DNA of 64,000 nucleotides. It comes from Paenibacillus sp. FSL K6-1330 (GTDB lineage Bacteria; Bacillota; Bacilli; Paenibacillales; Paenibacillaceae). The stretch lies in assembly GCF_037976825.1 (NCBI RefSeq), contig NZ_CP150269.1:4725501-4789500 (forward strand), written 5' to 3'. Position 1 is the first letter of the stretch; each line of letters begins with the position of its first letter. The translations under genes were made by a program, and so were the position numbers. Shown piece by piece: positions 9,052 to 19,117 of this stretch. A model generated the notes under the pieces. That model was not told the origin of the DNA. It did no database searches and saw only the letters and a program-made list of their open reading frames with translations.

Positions 9052-9074
9052 GCTGTCGAGAAAGTCTCGACAGC
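9052..9074 (+). terminator. Rho-independent terminator
   Basis: Perfect 10-bp stem GCTGTCGAGA/TCTCGACAGC, loop AAG, followed by TATTTTTTTG. It lies 165 bases beyond the secreted-protein gene. The half GCTGTCGAGAC also occurs at 7704-7714, so these may be remains of element ends. Confidence 0.75.
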
Positions 9075-9082
9075 TATTTTTT

Positions 9083-9510
9083 TGTTTGTGGTGCCGTGAA
9101 GGATACCGGCAATATACCTCGGATCCATAGCACTGTAAAACTTGCCCGATGCGAGAACAATGTACTCGTTCACGCAATCACCGCAATGTCATCACACGTC
9201 AAGTCTGGGAAGATAGCAAGGACTTCTGCGAAACAACCAGCTTAGCTGATCGGGTAAATGGCTGAACCGAAAACGAAAAGAAACGATTGAGCAAAGCTTT
9301 ACGGATGCTAAAGAGCCATCATGGGGTTCGGGTTCGCTATTGCCGATTGCGCGGGCTGCAAAACGTCAAGTAACAAGCCTTGATGACAGCAGACGCGCAG
9401 AACATGGAGAAGATGGCGATTCACCTGGATCACCAGGAAAAACGGGGGACTCCCCTTCCTCTCATCGATTGATTTCTACCTGAATGCAAAAAGAAACCCA
9501 TGGTCGTAAA
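9083..9510 (+). pseudogene. IS1182-family transposase, C-terminal remnant
   Basis: Decayed transposase. In one frame it reads REGYRQYTSDP, stop, then the Cys cluster HCKTCPMREQC and TRSRNHRNVITRQVWED; a frame change gives RKRKETIEQSFTDAKE, the Glu-region signature of IS1182-type DDE transposases; another change gives RYCRLRGLQNV, stop, ALMTADAQNMEKMAIHLD and the IS1182-like tail. At least two stop codons and two frameshifts make it non-functional. Only the last third of a full-length transposase is left, and no terminal inverted repeats could be paired. It probably helped bring in or rearrange the 7.7-9.5 kb patch. Confidence 0.8.
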
Positions 9511-9525
9511 ATGACCTGGGTTTCT
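9492..9525. repeat. Inverted repeat at the end of the transposase remnant
   Basis: AGAAACCCA pairs with TGGGTTTCT around a 16-base loop with further TGGTC/GACC pairing. It could be the transposase terminator or the inner end of the insertion sequence. Confidence 0.4.
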
Positions 9526-9534
9526 GGATACTTT

Positions 9535-9566
9535 GAAGGCCGCATGGTTTTATCCATGCGGCCTTC
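9535..9566 (-). terminator. Terminator of the odhAB operon, palindrome copy B
   Basis: GAAGGCCGCATGG stem with loop TTTTAT, 28 bases beyond the odhB stop codon. Same stem as at 7670-7701. Confidence 0.7.
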
Positions 9567-9593
9567 TTATTTATGCACATCTCTGGGCGGATA

Positions 9594-10865
9594 TTAACCT
9601 TCCAATAGCAGCGACTCTGGATCTTCAAGGAGCTCTTTCACCGTAACCAGGAAGCGAACCGCTTCGGAACCATCAACGATCCGATGATCATAAGACAGTG
9701 CGATGTACATCATAGGACGATTCTCCATACGCTCTGCATCAATGGCTACCGGACGAAGCTGGATTTTGTGCATGCCGAGGATACCCACCTGCGGCGTATT
9801 CAGGATCGGCGTAGACAACAGTGAGCCGAAGACGCCGCCATTCGTGATCGTAAATGTACCGCCTTGCAGCTCAGACAAGGACAGGGCATTATTACGAGCT
9901 TTTGCAGCAAGATTGCCAATTTCCTTCTCAATCTCGGCAAAGCCAAGACGATCAGCATCGCGAACGACCGGAACGACAAGTCCTTCCTTCGCGGATACCG
10001 CAATACCGATATCATAGAATTTCTTCACGACGATGTCGTCGCCATCGATCTCGGCATTCAGATGCGGGAATCTCTTCAACGCACCCACAACCGCTTTGGT
10101 GAAGAAGGACATGAAGCCGAGGCCTACGTCATGCTTCTCTTGGAAAGCTTGTTTACGACGCTTACGTACATCCAGGATCGCTGTCATATCTACTTCATTG
10201 AAGGTAGTCAGCATCGCAGCCGTATGCTGCGCTTCGACCAAACGATTCGCAATCGTTTGACGACGGCGAGACATACGAGTGCGTTCTACTGGCTTTCCAT
10301 ACTCAGCAGCAGGAGCCTGTGCTGCCGGAGCAGCTGTGGCAGCAGCAGACTTGCTTGGTGCTGCAGGCTTGGCTTCATTATGATTCTTCACATCATCATG
10401 GTAAATCCGACCTATCGGGTCGCGGCCCTGTACCTGGTCCAGATCAATCCCGCGTTCACGAGCCAGTTTGCGTGCGGATGGCGATGCAGTCAGACCCGCT
10501 CCTTCCTCGTTCTGAGCCGGTACCGGAGCTTGCGGCTTCGATGCTTCTGCCGCGGGTGCCGGAGCAGTCTCCGTTTGCGCGGATACAGGAGCTTCAGCAG
10601 CCTTCGGTGCCGGTGCGCTTGCAACGCCTTCCTGTGGAGAAATTTGACCGAGCACTTCACCGATCGTTACATTCTCCCCTTCTTGACGAAGGATTTTTTC
10701 CACAACGCCTTCAGACTCTGCGCTAATTTCAAGATTAACCTTATCCGTTTCTAACTCGAGCAGCACATCACCGATGTTAACGCTATCCCCTTCTTTAACA
10801 TGCCATTTGAATATCGTTCCTTCGGTGATGGATTCGCCCATAGCTGGTACAGTAATTTCGCTCAC
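9594..10865 (-). CDS. odhB: 2-oxoglutarate dehydrogenase E2, dihydrolipoyl succinyltransferase
   Basis: E2 core of the 2-oxoglutarate dehydrogenase complex, 423 residues; moves the succinyl group from E1 to CoA in the TCA cycle. Domain order: lipoyl domain (residues 1-77, lipoyl Lys in ETDKVNL, residue 42), Ala/Pro linker, peripheral subunit-binding domain ([16 protein letters not shown], about 127-160), second Ala/Pro linker and catalytic domain ending with SYDHRIVDG (His394). It follows odhA with a five-base gap, so they form one operon. No E3 gene is nearby, as is usual in Bacilli, where the pyruvate-complex E3 is shared. Confidence 0.97.
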   Translation of the reverse strand: MSEITVPAMGESITEGTIFKWHVKEGDSVNIGDVLLELETDKVNLEISAESEGVVEKILRQEGENVTIGEVLGQISPQEGVASAPAPKAAEAPVSAQTETAPAPAAEASKPQAPVPAQNEEGAGLTASPSARKLARERGIDLDQVQGRDPIGRIYHDDVKNHNEAKPAAPSKSAAATAAPAAQAPAAEYGKPVERTRMSRRRQTIANRLVEAQHTAAMLTTFNEVDMTAILDVRKRRKQAFQEKHDVGLGFMSFFTKAVVGALKRFPHLNAEIDGDDIVVKKFYDIGIAVSAKEGLVVPVVRDADRLGFAEIEKEIGNLAAKARNNALSLSELQGGTFTITNGGVFGSLLSTPILNTPQVGILGMHKIQLRPVAIDAERMENRPMMYIALSYDHRIVDGSEAVRFLVTVKELLEDPESLLLEG

Positions 10866-10870
10866 AGCCG

Positions 10871-13747
10871 CTACCTCCCCAATGAGATCTGTTGATTTAT
10901 AGTTTTACGATTAAGGGCAAAAGAAATGATGGTCTGTTGCTCATAAGCATGAACATCCTGATAGCCGCTAGCAGGGCTCGAACGCTCAGGACGCCCGCTG
11001 TAACGGACCTCTGTGCCTTTAGGTGCAATTTCACGAATTCTTGGTTCCATGAAGCTCCAGCTGCCCATGTTCTGAGGTTCTTCCTGAACCCACAGAATTT
11101 CTTTCAGGTTCGGATACTTCTGCATCACACGGGAAATTTCTTCTTTCGGGAATGGATACAGCTGTTCCACACGAAGAATATGAAGCCAGGACTGATCCTG
11201 ATCCTTCTGTTTATCCAGTGCGTCCTCCAAATCGATTGCAACTTTCCCCGAGCAAAGAACAAGGCGTTCCACCTTCTTCGGTGATTGGCCAAGACCCGGC
11301 TGCTCCATCACTTTCTGGAAACCGCCCTCGCTGAACGCATTCACAGGCGATGCCACGCGTGGATTACGAATCAAGCTCTTCGGAGCCATGATCACCAGCG
11401 GTCTGGCATCTTCGGTTTCGGTCAAGGAAGCTTGTTTGCGCAGCAGATGGAAATACTGGGCAGCGGAAGTCAGATTCGCAACCGTCCAGTTATCTTCACC
11501 ACTCAGCTGGAGGAAGCGTTCCAGTCTTGCACTGGAGTGCTCAGGACCATTCCCTTCATAACCGTGAGGTAACAGCATAACCAAACTGGACTTCTGTCTC
11601 CACTTCGAGCGGCCGGCTGTGATGAACTGGTCAATGATAACCTGGGCACAGTTAACGAAATCGCCATACTGCGCTTCCCAGATAACCAAAGTCTCAGGAG
11701 AGTACACATTGTAGCCATATTCAAATCCAACAACGGCTGCTTCAGTCAACGGGCTGTTATGGATCGCGAACGAAGCCTTGGCTTGCGGCAACCGGTGCAG
11801 CGGACAGAAGGTCTCTCCATTAACCGCATCGTGAAGCACAAGGTTACGATGGGCAAATGTTGCACGTTCGGCATCCTGTCCCGTAATCCGGATCGGCTTG
11901 CCGTCTGCGAGAATCGTAGCGAAAGCCAGCGTTTCGGCATGGCCCCAGTCCACCTTCTCGCCTTCGTCGAGCGAATTGCTGCGGCGCTCGAGAATACGCT
12001 GAAGCTTCGGATATACCGTAAAGCCTTCCGGCCACTGCAGGAGCTCGCGATTAATCCCGCGCAGCACTTGTGCAGATACATTCGTAGCTACTTCCGTCTT
12101 GGATTTACCGTCGGTCGCGTTCAGTCCAAGCAGGATCTGATCAACAGGATCCTTCGACTTCACGCTCTCGTAAGAATTCTTCAAGACCTCCAGAACGCTA
12201 TTCTTCAGACTGTCCACTTGTTCTTGTGTCAGAATGTTTCCATCCACCAGTTTCTTCATATAAATCGTGCTAACGGTTGGATGATTCTTCACCTTCTGAT
12301 AAATAAGCGGCTGGGTAGTTTCCGGATCATCGGTTTCGTTATGGCCATATTTCCGGTAGCCAACAAGGTCAATCAGAATGCTCTTCTTGAACTTATTGCG
12401 ATAATCACTCGCAAGACGAGCAACCGCGATACATGCCTCCGGATCATCGGCGTTCACGTGGATAATCGGAATCTCATATCCTTTCGCCAAATCACTCGCA
12501 TAATGAGTTGATCTGGAATCCTTGCCTTCTGTTGTAAATCCGATACGGTTGTTCACGATAATGTGAATCGATCCGCCCGTACGGAACGCTGGCAGTTTAT
12601 TAAAGTTCAGGGTTTCCGGCACGATCCCTTCGCCAGGGAACGCGGAATCACCATGAATCTGAATGCTCAGCGCTTTGTTTACATCCTGCTTCGGATATCC
12701 CGCTTCACTGCGATCCTCCTGAGCAGCACGAGCAAAGCCCTCTACCACCGGATTGACATATTCCAGGTGACTCGGATTGTTTGCAAGGGTAATCCGAACC
12801 TGTCGTGCTTCATCCTTCTTCAAATAACGGTCCGCACCCAAATGATACTTCACGTCACCTGTCCAGCCGTAGTTAATGCCCATGGAGCCTTCGGATGGAA
12901 CGAGATGTTTATTCGGAGAGTGCATGAACTCCGAGAAAATCTTACTGTAATCCTTGCCCAGTACATGAGCCAGGACGTTCAAGCGCCCACGGTGTGCCAT
13001 CCCTACGAGGATGGAGTTGACATCCACCTCGGCCATTTGGCGAACGATTTCGTCAAGCAGTGGTACGAGTGCTTCGTTGCCCTCAACCGAGAAGCGCTTC
13101 GCACCTACGAATGTGCGGTGCAGGAACTCCTCGAATTGCTCGGCCTCAAACAGCTTCTTCAAAAGCCCCCTGCGCTCTTCTACGCTCATGGCGGACAAAT
13201 AACGTCCCGATTCGGCCTGCTCGTTGAGCCATTTGCGTTCTTCTTCATCGTGAACATGGCTAAATTCATAGGCAATGGAGCCTGTATATAATTGTAACAG
13301 CCGCTGGATTGCCTCTAAGCCATTCTTGATATCGCTAGGAGCCTCCTCCCAGACGATCTCTGCAGGCAGGGCTGCCAAATCCGCTTGGCTGAGTTGGTAG
13401 CTTTCTGATTGAAGCAGACGTGTGTCAGCTTCGTTTCCAATTCCAATTGGATCAATGTCGGCGGCCAGATGACCATAGGTTCTAATGTTCCATACCAGTT
13501 TGCCGGCAGCTACCCCTTTTTTCAGTAATTGCGGGTCATAGCTAACACCTTGTCCCTGCGAATCCGCTTTCTTTTCATTGTTTTCCAAAGATGGAGGCGG
13601 TCCCCAGCTGGCGAACAGCTCACGGTATCCTGGCTCCACAGATTGCGGGTCTTGCAAAAACTTCTCATACTGATCTTGAATGTACCCCAAGTTCGGACCA
13701 TGATATTTCTGCCAAGGTCCCTCTGTCATTCTGTCAAGGGTCTTCAT
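10871..13747 (-). CDS. odhA: 2-oxoglutarate dehydrogenase E1 component
   Basis: Thiamine-diphosphate-dependent decarboxylase of 958 residues, full length for Bacillus-type OdhA. Visible landmarks: the N-terminal E1o motif ([13 protein letters not shown]), the substrate/ThDP-site stretch [11 protein letters not shown], the [13 protein letters not shown]hDP-binding segment with NNRIGFTT, and the C-terminal transketolase-like half ([29 protein letters not shown]). First gene of the odhAB operon; acts in the TCA cycle in the cytoplasm. GGAGGGAGT precedes the ATG. Confidence 0.97.
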   Translation of the reverse strand: MKTLDRMTEGPWQKYHGPNLGYIQDQYEKFLQDPQSVEPGYRELFASWGPPPSLENNEKKADSQGQGVSYDPQLLKKGVAAGKLVWNIRTYGHLAADIDPIGIGNEADTRLLQSESYQLSQADLAALPAEIVWEEAPSDIKNGLEAIQRLLQLYTGSIAYEFSHVHDEEERKWLNEQAESGRYLSAMSVEERRGLLKKLFEAEQFEEFLHRTFVGAKRFSVEGNEALVPLLDEIVRQMAEVDVNSILVGMAHRGRLNVLAHVLGKDYSKIFSEFMHSPNKHLVPSEGSMGINYGWTGDVKYHLGADRYLKKDEARQVRITLANNPSHLEYVNPVVEGFARAAQEDRSEAGYPKQDVNKALSIQIHGDSAFPGEGIVPETLNFNKLPAFRTGGSIHIIVNNRIGFTTEGKDSRSTHYASDLAKGYEIPIIHVNADDPEACIAVARLASDYRNKFKKSILIDLVGYRKYGHNETDDPETTQPLIYQKVKNHPTVSTIYMKKLVDGNILTQEQVDSLKNSVLEVLKNSYESVKSKDPVDQILLGLNATDGKSKTEVATNVSAQVLRGINRELLQWPEGFTVYPKLQRILERRSNSLDEGEKVDWGHAETLAFATILADGKPIRITGQDAERATFAHRNLVLHDAVNGETFCPLHRLPQAKASFAIHNSPLTEAAVVGFEYGYNVYSPETLVIWEAQYGDFVNCAQVIIDQFITAGRSKWRQKSSLVMLLPHGYEGNGPEHSSARLERFLQLSGEDNWTVANLTSAAQYFHLLRKQASLTETEDARPLVIMAPKSLIRNPRVASPVNAFSEGGFQKVMEQPGLGQSPKKVERLVLCSGKVAIDLEDALDKQKDQDQSWLHILRVEQLYPFPKEEISRVMQKYPNLKEILWVQEEPQNMGSWSFMEPRIREIAPKGTEVRYSGRPERSSPASGYQDVHAYEQQTIISFALNRKTINQQISLGR

Positions 13748-13990
13748 CGCTGACTCCCTCCGTCAGATTATTTTGATTGCTCAAGGACGGAATTTCTAAT
13801 TTTACATTCTGCATACTACATTTTACATTAAATAAACGTTTTCTTACGATTACATTATAATACACTTGGCCTCAATACCGAAAATACCCTTTATATATAA
13901 TAATGATCTCAGAAACAGATGAATTTGCGTCAATTTTTTGACGATTTGTCCGTGAAGCCACCAATTCTCTGTATAGGTTTCCAATTAAAG

Positions 13991-14893
13991 TCATTTATCT
14001 GAAAAAACATCCACTTCCAGCCAGTCCATCTGCCGCAGCGGTTCAGGTCCGGTATCCATCCCCAGCAGCTGAAGAAGCTGTTTGGCATTGTCGGAAGCAT
14101 CTCCTCCCGAATTGTTATTGAATATAATCCAGCATTGCTTCGACTTCTCCAGCAATTGCTCTATCCATACCTTCCACTGCTCCAATTCCTCTAAGCTGTA
14201 ACGGTATAAATACCGCACCTCGCGCCAGTTGGGCTGACCGCTGGAGTGCCACCCTTCGGCGTTACGGCCATGCATCCGGATCATCACAGCCTTTGTACCC
14301 GAAGTCTCAAGTACGACCGGGACGGATCCAATGCCCGCTTGCGGCTCGTCGGCGATGCTGTGAATCCAGCCCTCATTTCGCATAAACTCAAGTGTCTTCT
14401 CCCGAAACTCTGGCGCATACCAGCTCTGATGCCGAAATTCCAGAGCTACGGGTACATCCTTCATCCACTCCCGCGTACGCTTCAGAATGTCCACATGTTT
14501 GCGTTCGCACCCGAACCAGGGCGGGTATTGAAACAGAACGGTCCTTAATTTGTCCGCAGCCCGCAATTCCTCAACTGACGTGAGCAAATGATCAAACATC
14601 GCTTTGACGCTTGGGTATCTGTCCTTGCCCTGGCCGCGTGCATGGCCTGTCATGCCTTGATAAGCCTTTACAATAAAACCGAAATGTTCCGGAACAGCAG
14701 CTGCCCACTTATTCATTTGTTCCGGTGACGGTATGGCATAGAATGAATTGTCCATCTCCACGATGGGAAAATGTCGGCTGTACATTTCCAGCCTGTCGGC
14801 GGCCCTCGCCCCTTCATCATACAACTTGTTATGATCTCCCCATCCGGACAGACCTACCTGAATCACATGCTCATGCTTTTCTTCCGTTAACAT
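13991..14893 (-). CDS. DUF72 domain protein (YunF-like)
   Basis: About 300 residues with a TIM-barrel-like fold of the DUF72 family: VGLSGWGD at the first strand, EMDNSFYAIPS, FIVKAYQGMTGH, LFQYPPWF, VALEFRHQSWY, and RMHGRNAEGW near the end. The conserved His, Tyr and Arg residues suggest an active site, but no reaction is established for the family. AGAGG before ATG 14893 favours this start over the in-frame ATG at 14923. Single gene. Confidence 0.85.
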   Translation of the reverse strand: MLTEEKHEHVIQVGLSGWGDHNKLYDEGARAADRLEMYSRHFPIVEMDNSFYAIPSPEQMNKWAAAVPEHFGFIVKAYQGMTGHARGQGKDRYPSVKAMFDHLLTSVEELRAADKLRTVLFQYPPWFGCERKHVDILKRTREWMKDVPVALEFRHQSWYAPEFREKTLEFMRNEGWIHSIADEPQAGIGSVPVVLETSGTKAVMIRMHGRNAEGWHSSGQPNWREVRYLYRYSLEELEQWKVWIEQLLEKSKQCWIIFNNNSGGDASDNAKQLLQLLGMDTGPEPLRQMDWLEVDVFSDK

Positions 14894-15010
14894 AACAATC
14901 CTCTCATCCACATGATTTACCATATCGGGGACTTCTATTAATTAACCCCATACGGGAAATTTCAAAAGCAGGCAACCCCTTACTTTTTTTACCAACTGCT
15001 ATCATCACAT

Positions 15011-15520
15011 TCACTTCTGATCATAAAAAATATGATGCGCCTCCAGCATTCCGTTCACGATGTGTAGCCTTCCATAGGAGTACCGGGGCTGCCGTCTTTT
15101 GTCCGTGGCGGAACCGGGATTGAACAACAGCACCCCTTGCACATGTTCTTTAAACGGTATATGGGAGTGGCCAAACAAGATGCAATCCACCTCCGTGTCC
15201 GCAAAAGCTTTTCTTGCCCGGGAGGGCGTTGTTCCTCCCTGTCCGTGCCCATGCACAATACCGATGCGTTTGCCTTCGATTTCGACCAGCTTCTTGTAAC
15301 CTAACCGTTCTATGATCCGCTCGTCATCAACATTTCCGGCTACTCCTTCCACCGGAGCATATTGACTAAGCTGTTCATAGAGCTCCCAATTAGACCAGTC
15401 ACCAGCATGAAGAATAAGATCCGAATGCCTCACATCTTCAAGCAGTGCGGCTGGCAGCTCTTTCGCTTTTCTTGGCATATGGGTGTCTGACAATACCGTA
15501 ATCCGAAATGGAAAACTCAT
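15011..15520 (-). CDS. YfcE/MJ0936-type metallophosphoesterase
   Basis: Small calcineurin-like phosphodiesterase, 169 residues. The five metal-binding motifs are in order: LSDTH, HAGDW, GNVDD, HGHGQ and FGHSH. This matches the YfcE family, cytoplasmic metal-dependent phosphodiesterases with poorly known physiological substrates. GAAGGGG lies nine bases before ATG 15520; longer in-frame ATGs at 15544/15541 have no site. Confidence 0.88.
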   Translation of the reverse strand: MSFPFRITVLSDTHMPRKAKELPAALLEDVRHSDLILHAGDWSNWELYEQLSQYAPVEGVAGNVDDERIIERLGYKKLVEIEGKRIGIVHGHGQGGTTPSRARKAFADTEVDCILFGHSHIPFKEHVQGVLLFNPGSATDKRRQPRYSYGRLHIVNGMLEAHHIFYDQK

Positions 15521-15591
15521 CTTGATCGACCCCTTCTTCATCATATTAAATGCTGAGATACCTGCTGTCTGGCACTAACCTATATCCTACC

Positions 15592-15625
15592 AAATAAACG
15601 AACTCAAATAAACGAACTCAAATAA
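15592..15625. repeat. Short tandem repeat, 14-bp unit, about 2.5 copies
   Basis: Unit AAATAAACGAACTC repeats exactly twice (15592-15605, 15606-15619) and then starts a third time before running into a terminator stem. Probably replication slippage in a non-coding stretch. Confidence 0.8.
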
Positions 15626-15651
15626 AACCGCGCAGGTGAGCTGCGCGGTTT
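15625..15651. terminator. Hairpin with GC-rich stem
   Basis: AAACCGCGCAG/CTGCGCGGTTT, loop GTGAG, between the divergent phosphoesterase and LysE-type genes. It may end a transcript entering from outside; the A-rich flank would serve as a T tract on the minus strand. Confidence 0.6.
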
Positions 15652-15777
15652 GTTGGTCTGTTTCAGACAGAAAAAATTTCCAATCATAAGTTTTAGTTTG
15701 TTTGAGTGCTGAATAGAATGTACGAGCATGAAGGTACAAGCTTTCTTATCCATGTTCATGACGAGAGGTGGAAGTCA

Positions 15778-16413
15778 ATGAGTATTTTTATTAGCTACAT
15801 GATTCTGGGACTTTCTCTATCAGCCCCCGTAGGCCCGGTCAATGCAGCACAGCTCGATAAAGGGATTAAGAAAGGGTTTTGGCATGCATGGTTGTTCGGA
15901 ATCGGTGCGGTCCTGGCAGATATCCTTTATATGATCCTGGTCTACCTGGGCGTTGTTCACTTCCTGAATACGCCGTTCATGCAGACCTTTCTGTGGCTGT
16001 TCGGTGCCTTTGTTCTTATCTATTCGGGGCTTGAAAGCATCCTGAATGCCAATAAAGTGACGATCAGTCAAGAAAACAATGAAGATTCGTTATTGAAAAG
16101 CATGCTCTCCGGGTTTCTCTTATCCGTATCCAATCCGATGACAATCCTGTTCTGGCTCGGAATCTACGGCTCTATTCTCGTTAAAACCGCAGCGGATGAC
16201 GGCTCCGCCAATCTGTTTATCTACAGCGTGGCCGTCATCGCCGGGGTTGTACTATGGGATTTGTTCATGGCTGCGCTCGGCAGTGTATTCCGCCGATATT
16301 TGAGCAATAGAGCGCTCTCCCTGATCTCCATAATTTCCGGCATCTCGTTAATCGTCTTTGGCGTTTATTTTGGAATTCGGGCTCTTGCGCTGCTATATCC
16401 GCTCATATTCTAA
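15778..16413 (+). CDS. LysE/RhtB family transporter
   Basis: Membrane exporter of 211 residues with about six spans. The N-terminal motif GLSLSAPVGPVNAAQLDKGIKKGF is the LysE-family signature (Gly/Pro-rich first helix), followed by spans ending with a long hydrophobic C-terminus. Members export amino acids such as lysine, homoserine or threonine; the substrate here is unknown. AGAGGTGG lies six bases before ATG 15778, while the longer open frame from 15706 has no site. Its end overlaps the converging amino acid permease gene by four bases. Confidence 0.85.
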   Translation: MSIFISYMILGLSLSAPVGPVNAAQLDKGIKKGFWHAWLFGIGAVLADILYMILVYLGVVHFLNTPFMQTFLWLFGAFVLIYSGLESILNANKVTISQENNEDSLLKSMLSGFLLSVSNPMTILFWLGIYGSILVKTAADDGSANLFIYSVAVIAGVVLWDLFMAALGSVFRRYLSNRALSLISIISGISLIVFGVYFGIRALALLYPLIF

Positions 16414-17786
16414 CGGGCCGGCTTCGGACGAAACTTGGGTTTATCCGCCTCCCTGGCGTGGCCTTGACCGGATTTCTTCCACACGGAGCGCATGCATAGG
16501 ACAACCAGACCGATTACCACGATAAACCCAATACTGATCCAGAGCCCCGGGCGGCTCATAGGGTGGAGTGCGGTTCCACTGACGGCAGCCGCAATCAACA
16601 GCATCCCGATGTATCTTTTGATCTTGCCCCACACCGTAAGCTCTATGAGTCGGCCTGCCGATATGAGGATGAAGAACCAGTTATACAGCAGCATAAGTCC
16701 TGCACCCGTGGTCAAATACTCATAAATCTTGCCTGGCATGAGCAGAGACAACACAATAGATACAATCAATCCGATAGCTGTAAGGGAAAGTGCATATATG
16801 GGCGTATCCCGCTTAAACTTTTTCCTAGAAAACAGCTTGGGAGCGTCCTTATCTTCGGATAACGTAACCAGCATCGTGGTCACTGCATACAGCGAGGCAA
16901 CCATGGTCGAGAAACCGGCTATAATCAATACAGCATTAAATATATGCGGGATAAAAGGAAGGTGGTAGGAGCTTAGTGCCACAACAAAGGGGCTTTTCGT
17001 CGTGGAGAATTGATTCCAGGCCACCATGATCACGGCCATGCCAATAGAAAGAACGTATACGATGGATAGCAGCAGAATCATCACTCTACCCGCTTTGGGC
17101 GCTTCCTTCGGATTCTTCAAGCGAATCGCCATGACCCCCATGACTTCAATTCCGCCGAAGGCATAGAACGCAAAAATCAGGGACGACCACATGCCCATGC
17201 CACCTGCCGGGAAAAATGCGTTTATGCTGCCTGGAACGTGCAACTTCGACCCTCCTTTTAACCACCCCATCAAGGCGGCAGCAGCAATGATGAGAAACAT
17301 GACAATCGCGGCGACCTTAATGATAGCCAATACATTCTCCAGCCGGTCGAAGCCTTTGTTGCCGATCCAGATGACAAACAGTCCCAATACGGCATAACCT
17401 GACGCAAATATCCACATTGGAACGCCAGGGAACCAGAAGCGAGAGAAAATCGCCAGCGCCGTCATCTGGCTCCCCATGATCAACACTTCGGAGCACCAGT
17501 ACATCCACCCCGTAGAGAAGCCTGCCCATCGGCCATAGGCTTTTTTGGCATAGGTTCGGAACGAGCCCTTCTGCGGGTCCTCGGCCGTCATCCGTGACAG
17601 CACATCAAACACAAAGAAGGTGGCTGTCGCCGCCAATATAATAGAAAGAAGAAAAGCCGGTCCTCCAAGCCGAATACCTAAAGCGGATCCGAGAAAATAC
17701 CCTGTGCCGATCGTTGATGCAACCCCCAGCAGCGATAGCTGCCACCATCTCAAGTTCCCTGACTCCGCCTTCGCCCCTTTGTTCAC
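16410..17786 (-). CDS. APC-family amino acid permease
   Basis: Membrane importer of 458 residues with about twelve spans. The first helix has GVASTIGTGYFLGS, the substrate-binding G-rich break of amino acid permeases, and the family marker FAFYAFGGIEVMGVMA follows in the middle; a basic tail closes it. Related to the AAP group (YdgF/YbgF-like). Begins with GTG and GGAGG eight bases before it. Converges with the LysE-type gene with a four-base overlap. Confidence 0.87.
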   Translation of the reverse strand: MNKGAKAESGNLRWWQLSLLGVASTIGTGYFLGSALGIRLGGPAFLLSIILAATATFFVFDVLSRMTAEDPQKGSFRTYAKKAYGRWAGFSTGWMYWCSEVLIMGSQMTALAIFSRFWFPGVPMWIFASGYAVLGLFVIWIGNKGFDRLENVLAIIKVAAIVMFLIIAAAALMGWLKGGSKLHVPGSINAFFPAGGMGMWSSLIFAFYAFGGIEVMGVMAIRLKNPKEAPKAGRVMILLLSIVYVLSIGMAVIMVAWNQFSTTKSPFVVALSSYHLPFIPHIFNAVLIIAGFSTMVASLYAVTTMLVTLSEDKDAPKLFSRKKFKRDTPIYALSLTAIGLIVSIVLSLLMPGKIYEYLTTGAGLMLLYNWFFILISAGRLIELTVWGKIKRYIGMLLIAAAVSGTALHPMSRPGLWISIGFIVVIGLVVLCMRSVWKKSGQGHAREADKPKFRPKPAR

Positions 17787-18010
17787 GGTTCTGTCCTCCA
17801 GATTATTGTTATGGGTTCGTTCAAAACTTTCCTTATTATGAAGGGAACCTCCGTGATTTATGTACCGCGTATCTCAACCTAAAAATGCCTTTTGGCAAAA
17901 GAGAAGCCATGGAATTATGCCCATGTCCAGTCTATGGCTGGGTTCTCTCGCATATTTTGGGTGTTCCCCGAGAACTCTAAACGGAAGAAAGCTGTATTGG
18001 GGGATCACAC

Positions 18011-19117
18011 ATGTCAGGAACTCGCGGTATTCCAACGAATCAGGCGTTTATGATTATGATGCTTACGGCCGGCTTGACCAATCATGTCATGATCATACCT
18101 GTGCTTCTGGAGAAATCCGGACGGGATGCCTGGATCACCATTATCGTGTCGGCCGTATTATTCCTGCCCTGGGTTCTGCTTATTTACGGGATCATCCAAA
18201 AAATCGGCAATCGTTCCATCACGCAGGCACTTGACGAAAGCAGCGGCAAAGGGGCTCGAATATTGGTGATGAGTTTGTCCGCTTTATATTTTTTTACTTT
18301 TGCCTTTTATACCTTAAAAGAGGTCATCGATTGGACAAAATCGACCTATATGATCCAAACCCCTATCATTGCCACCGCATTGGTACTCTTAGTGTTATGT
18401 CTTGTCAGCGCAAATCACGGCATAAAGACCATTGGCGTTTCTGCCGGAATATTGCTTCCTTTTGTCGTTTTGCTGGGGATATTCGTATCCTTGGCCAATC
18501 TGAAAGTAAAGAACTACAATTATTTGCTGCCCGTCCTTGAAGATGGCTTCCAGCCGGTTCTAAGCGGAATCCCCGTCATGTTCGGAGGACTATCCCAATT
18601 TATATTGATTTTATTCTTACGCCCCCACCTTCAGAAAAAGCCCGGTTTTCTTACAATCCTGCTCATCCATCTGGTTCTGATCTTCCTGACGTTTGGACCC
18701 ACCGTTGGCGGCATTGCCGAATTTGGACCTGAAGAAATGGGTCTCCAGCGATACCCGGCTTATGAACAGTGGCGTCTCGTAAAGCTGGGCAAATTCGTAG
18801 AGCATGTCGACTTTTTGTCGATTTTCCAATGGCTCAGCGGAGCTTATATCTCCATATCCATCTCGATTTTTTTGCTCTGTGAAACCCTTCTTCCCAAGTC
18901 CAAGCAAAGCGTAGGCATATTAGCCGTGTCAACGCTGCTTATTATTCTGTGCGCTTCACCGATCAGCAATCCCAAAATGTATTATGCAATGGCAGACTAT
19001 TTTTTGCCCATATCCGCCGTTTATATTACCATCTTAAGCCTCCTGTTGTTCTTCTTGATCCATAAACCATCCCAACAACAGAACTCACATTCGTCGAAAG
19101 GAGAATCCCCGCAATGA
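18011..19117 (+). CDS. Spore germination receptor B subunit (GerAB/endospore germination permease family)
   Basis: Membrane protein of 368 residues with about ten spans, of the amino-acid-permease-like GerAB family that binds the germinant in the inner spore membrane. Motifs: AFMIMMLTAGLTNH, WTKSTYMIQTP, and EFGPEEMGLQRYPAYEQWRLVK. The site GGGGG stands seven bases before the ATG. It shares ATGA with the next gene, so B, A and C are co-translated. The order B-A-C differs from the A-B-C order of B. subtilis gerA. Expression is expected in the forespore (sigma G); no promoter could be pinned down. Confidence 0.9.
   Translation: MSGTRGIPTNQAFMIMMLTAGLTNHVMIIPVLLEKSGRDAWITIIVSAVLFLPWVLLIYGIIQKIGNRSITQALDESSGKGARILVMSLSALYFFTFAFYTLKEVIDWTKSTYMIQTPIIATALVLLVLCLVSANHGIKTIGVSAGILLPFVVLLGIFVSLANLKVKNYNYLLPVLEDGFQPVLSGIPVMFGGLSQFILILFLRPHLQKKPGFLTILLIHLVLIFLTFGPTVGGIAEFGPEEMGLQRYPAYEQWRLVKLGKFVEHVDFLSIFQWLSGAYISISISIFLLCETLLPKSKQSVGILAVSTLLIILCASPISNPKMYYAMADYFLPISAVYITILSLLLFFLIHKPSQQQNSHSSKGESPQ

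Noticed and set aside
7704..9074. Transposon with 11-bp terminal inverted repeats GCTGTCGAGAC
   Set aside because: The match is only 11 bases and the right copy is half of an ordinary terminator; no target duplication seen.
9864..10754. 296-codon plus-strand frame opposite odhB
   Set aside because: Arises from the Ala/Pro/Glu-rich linkers of OdhB; Cys/Arg-rich nonsense without a start signal.
15706..15777. N-terminal extension of the LysE-type transporter
   Set aside because: Hydrophilic stretch before the family's usual start; AGAGGTGG favours ATG 15778.
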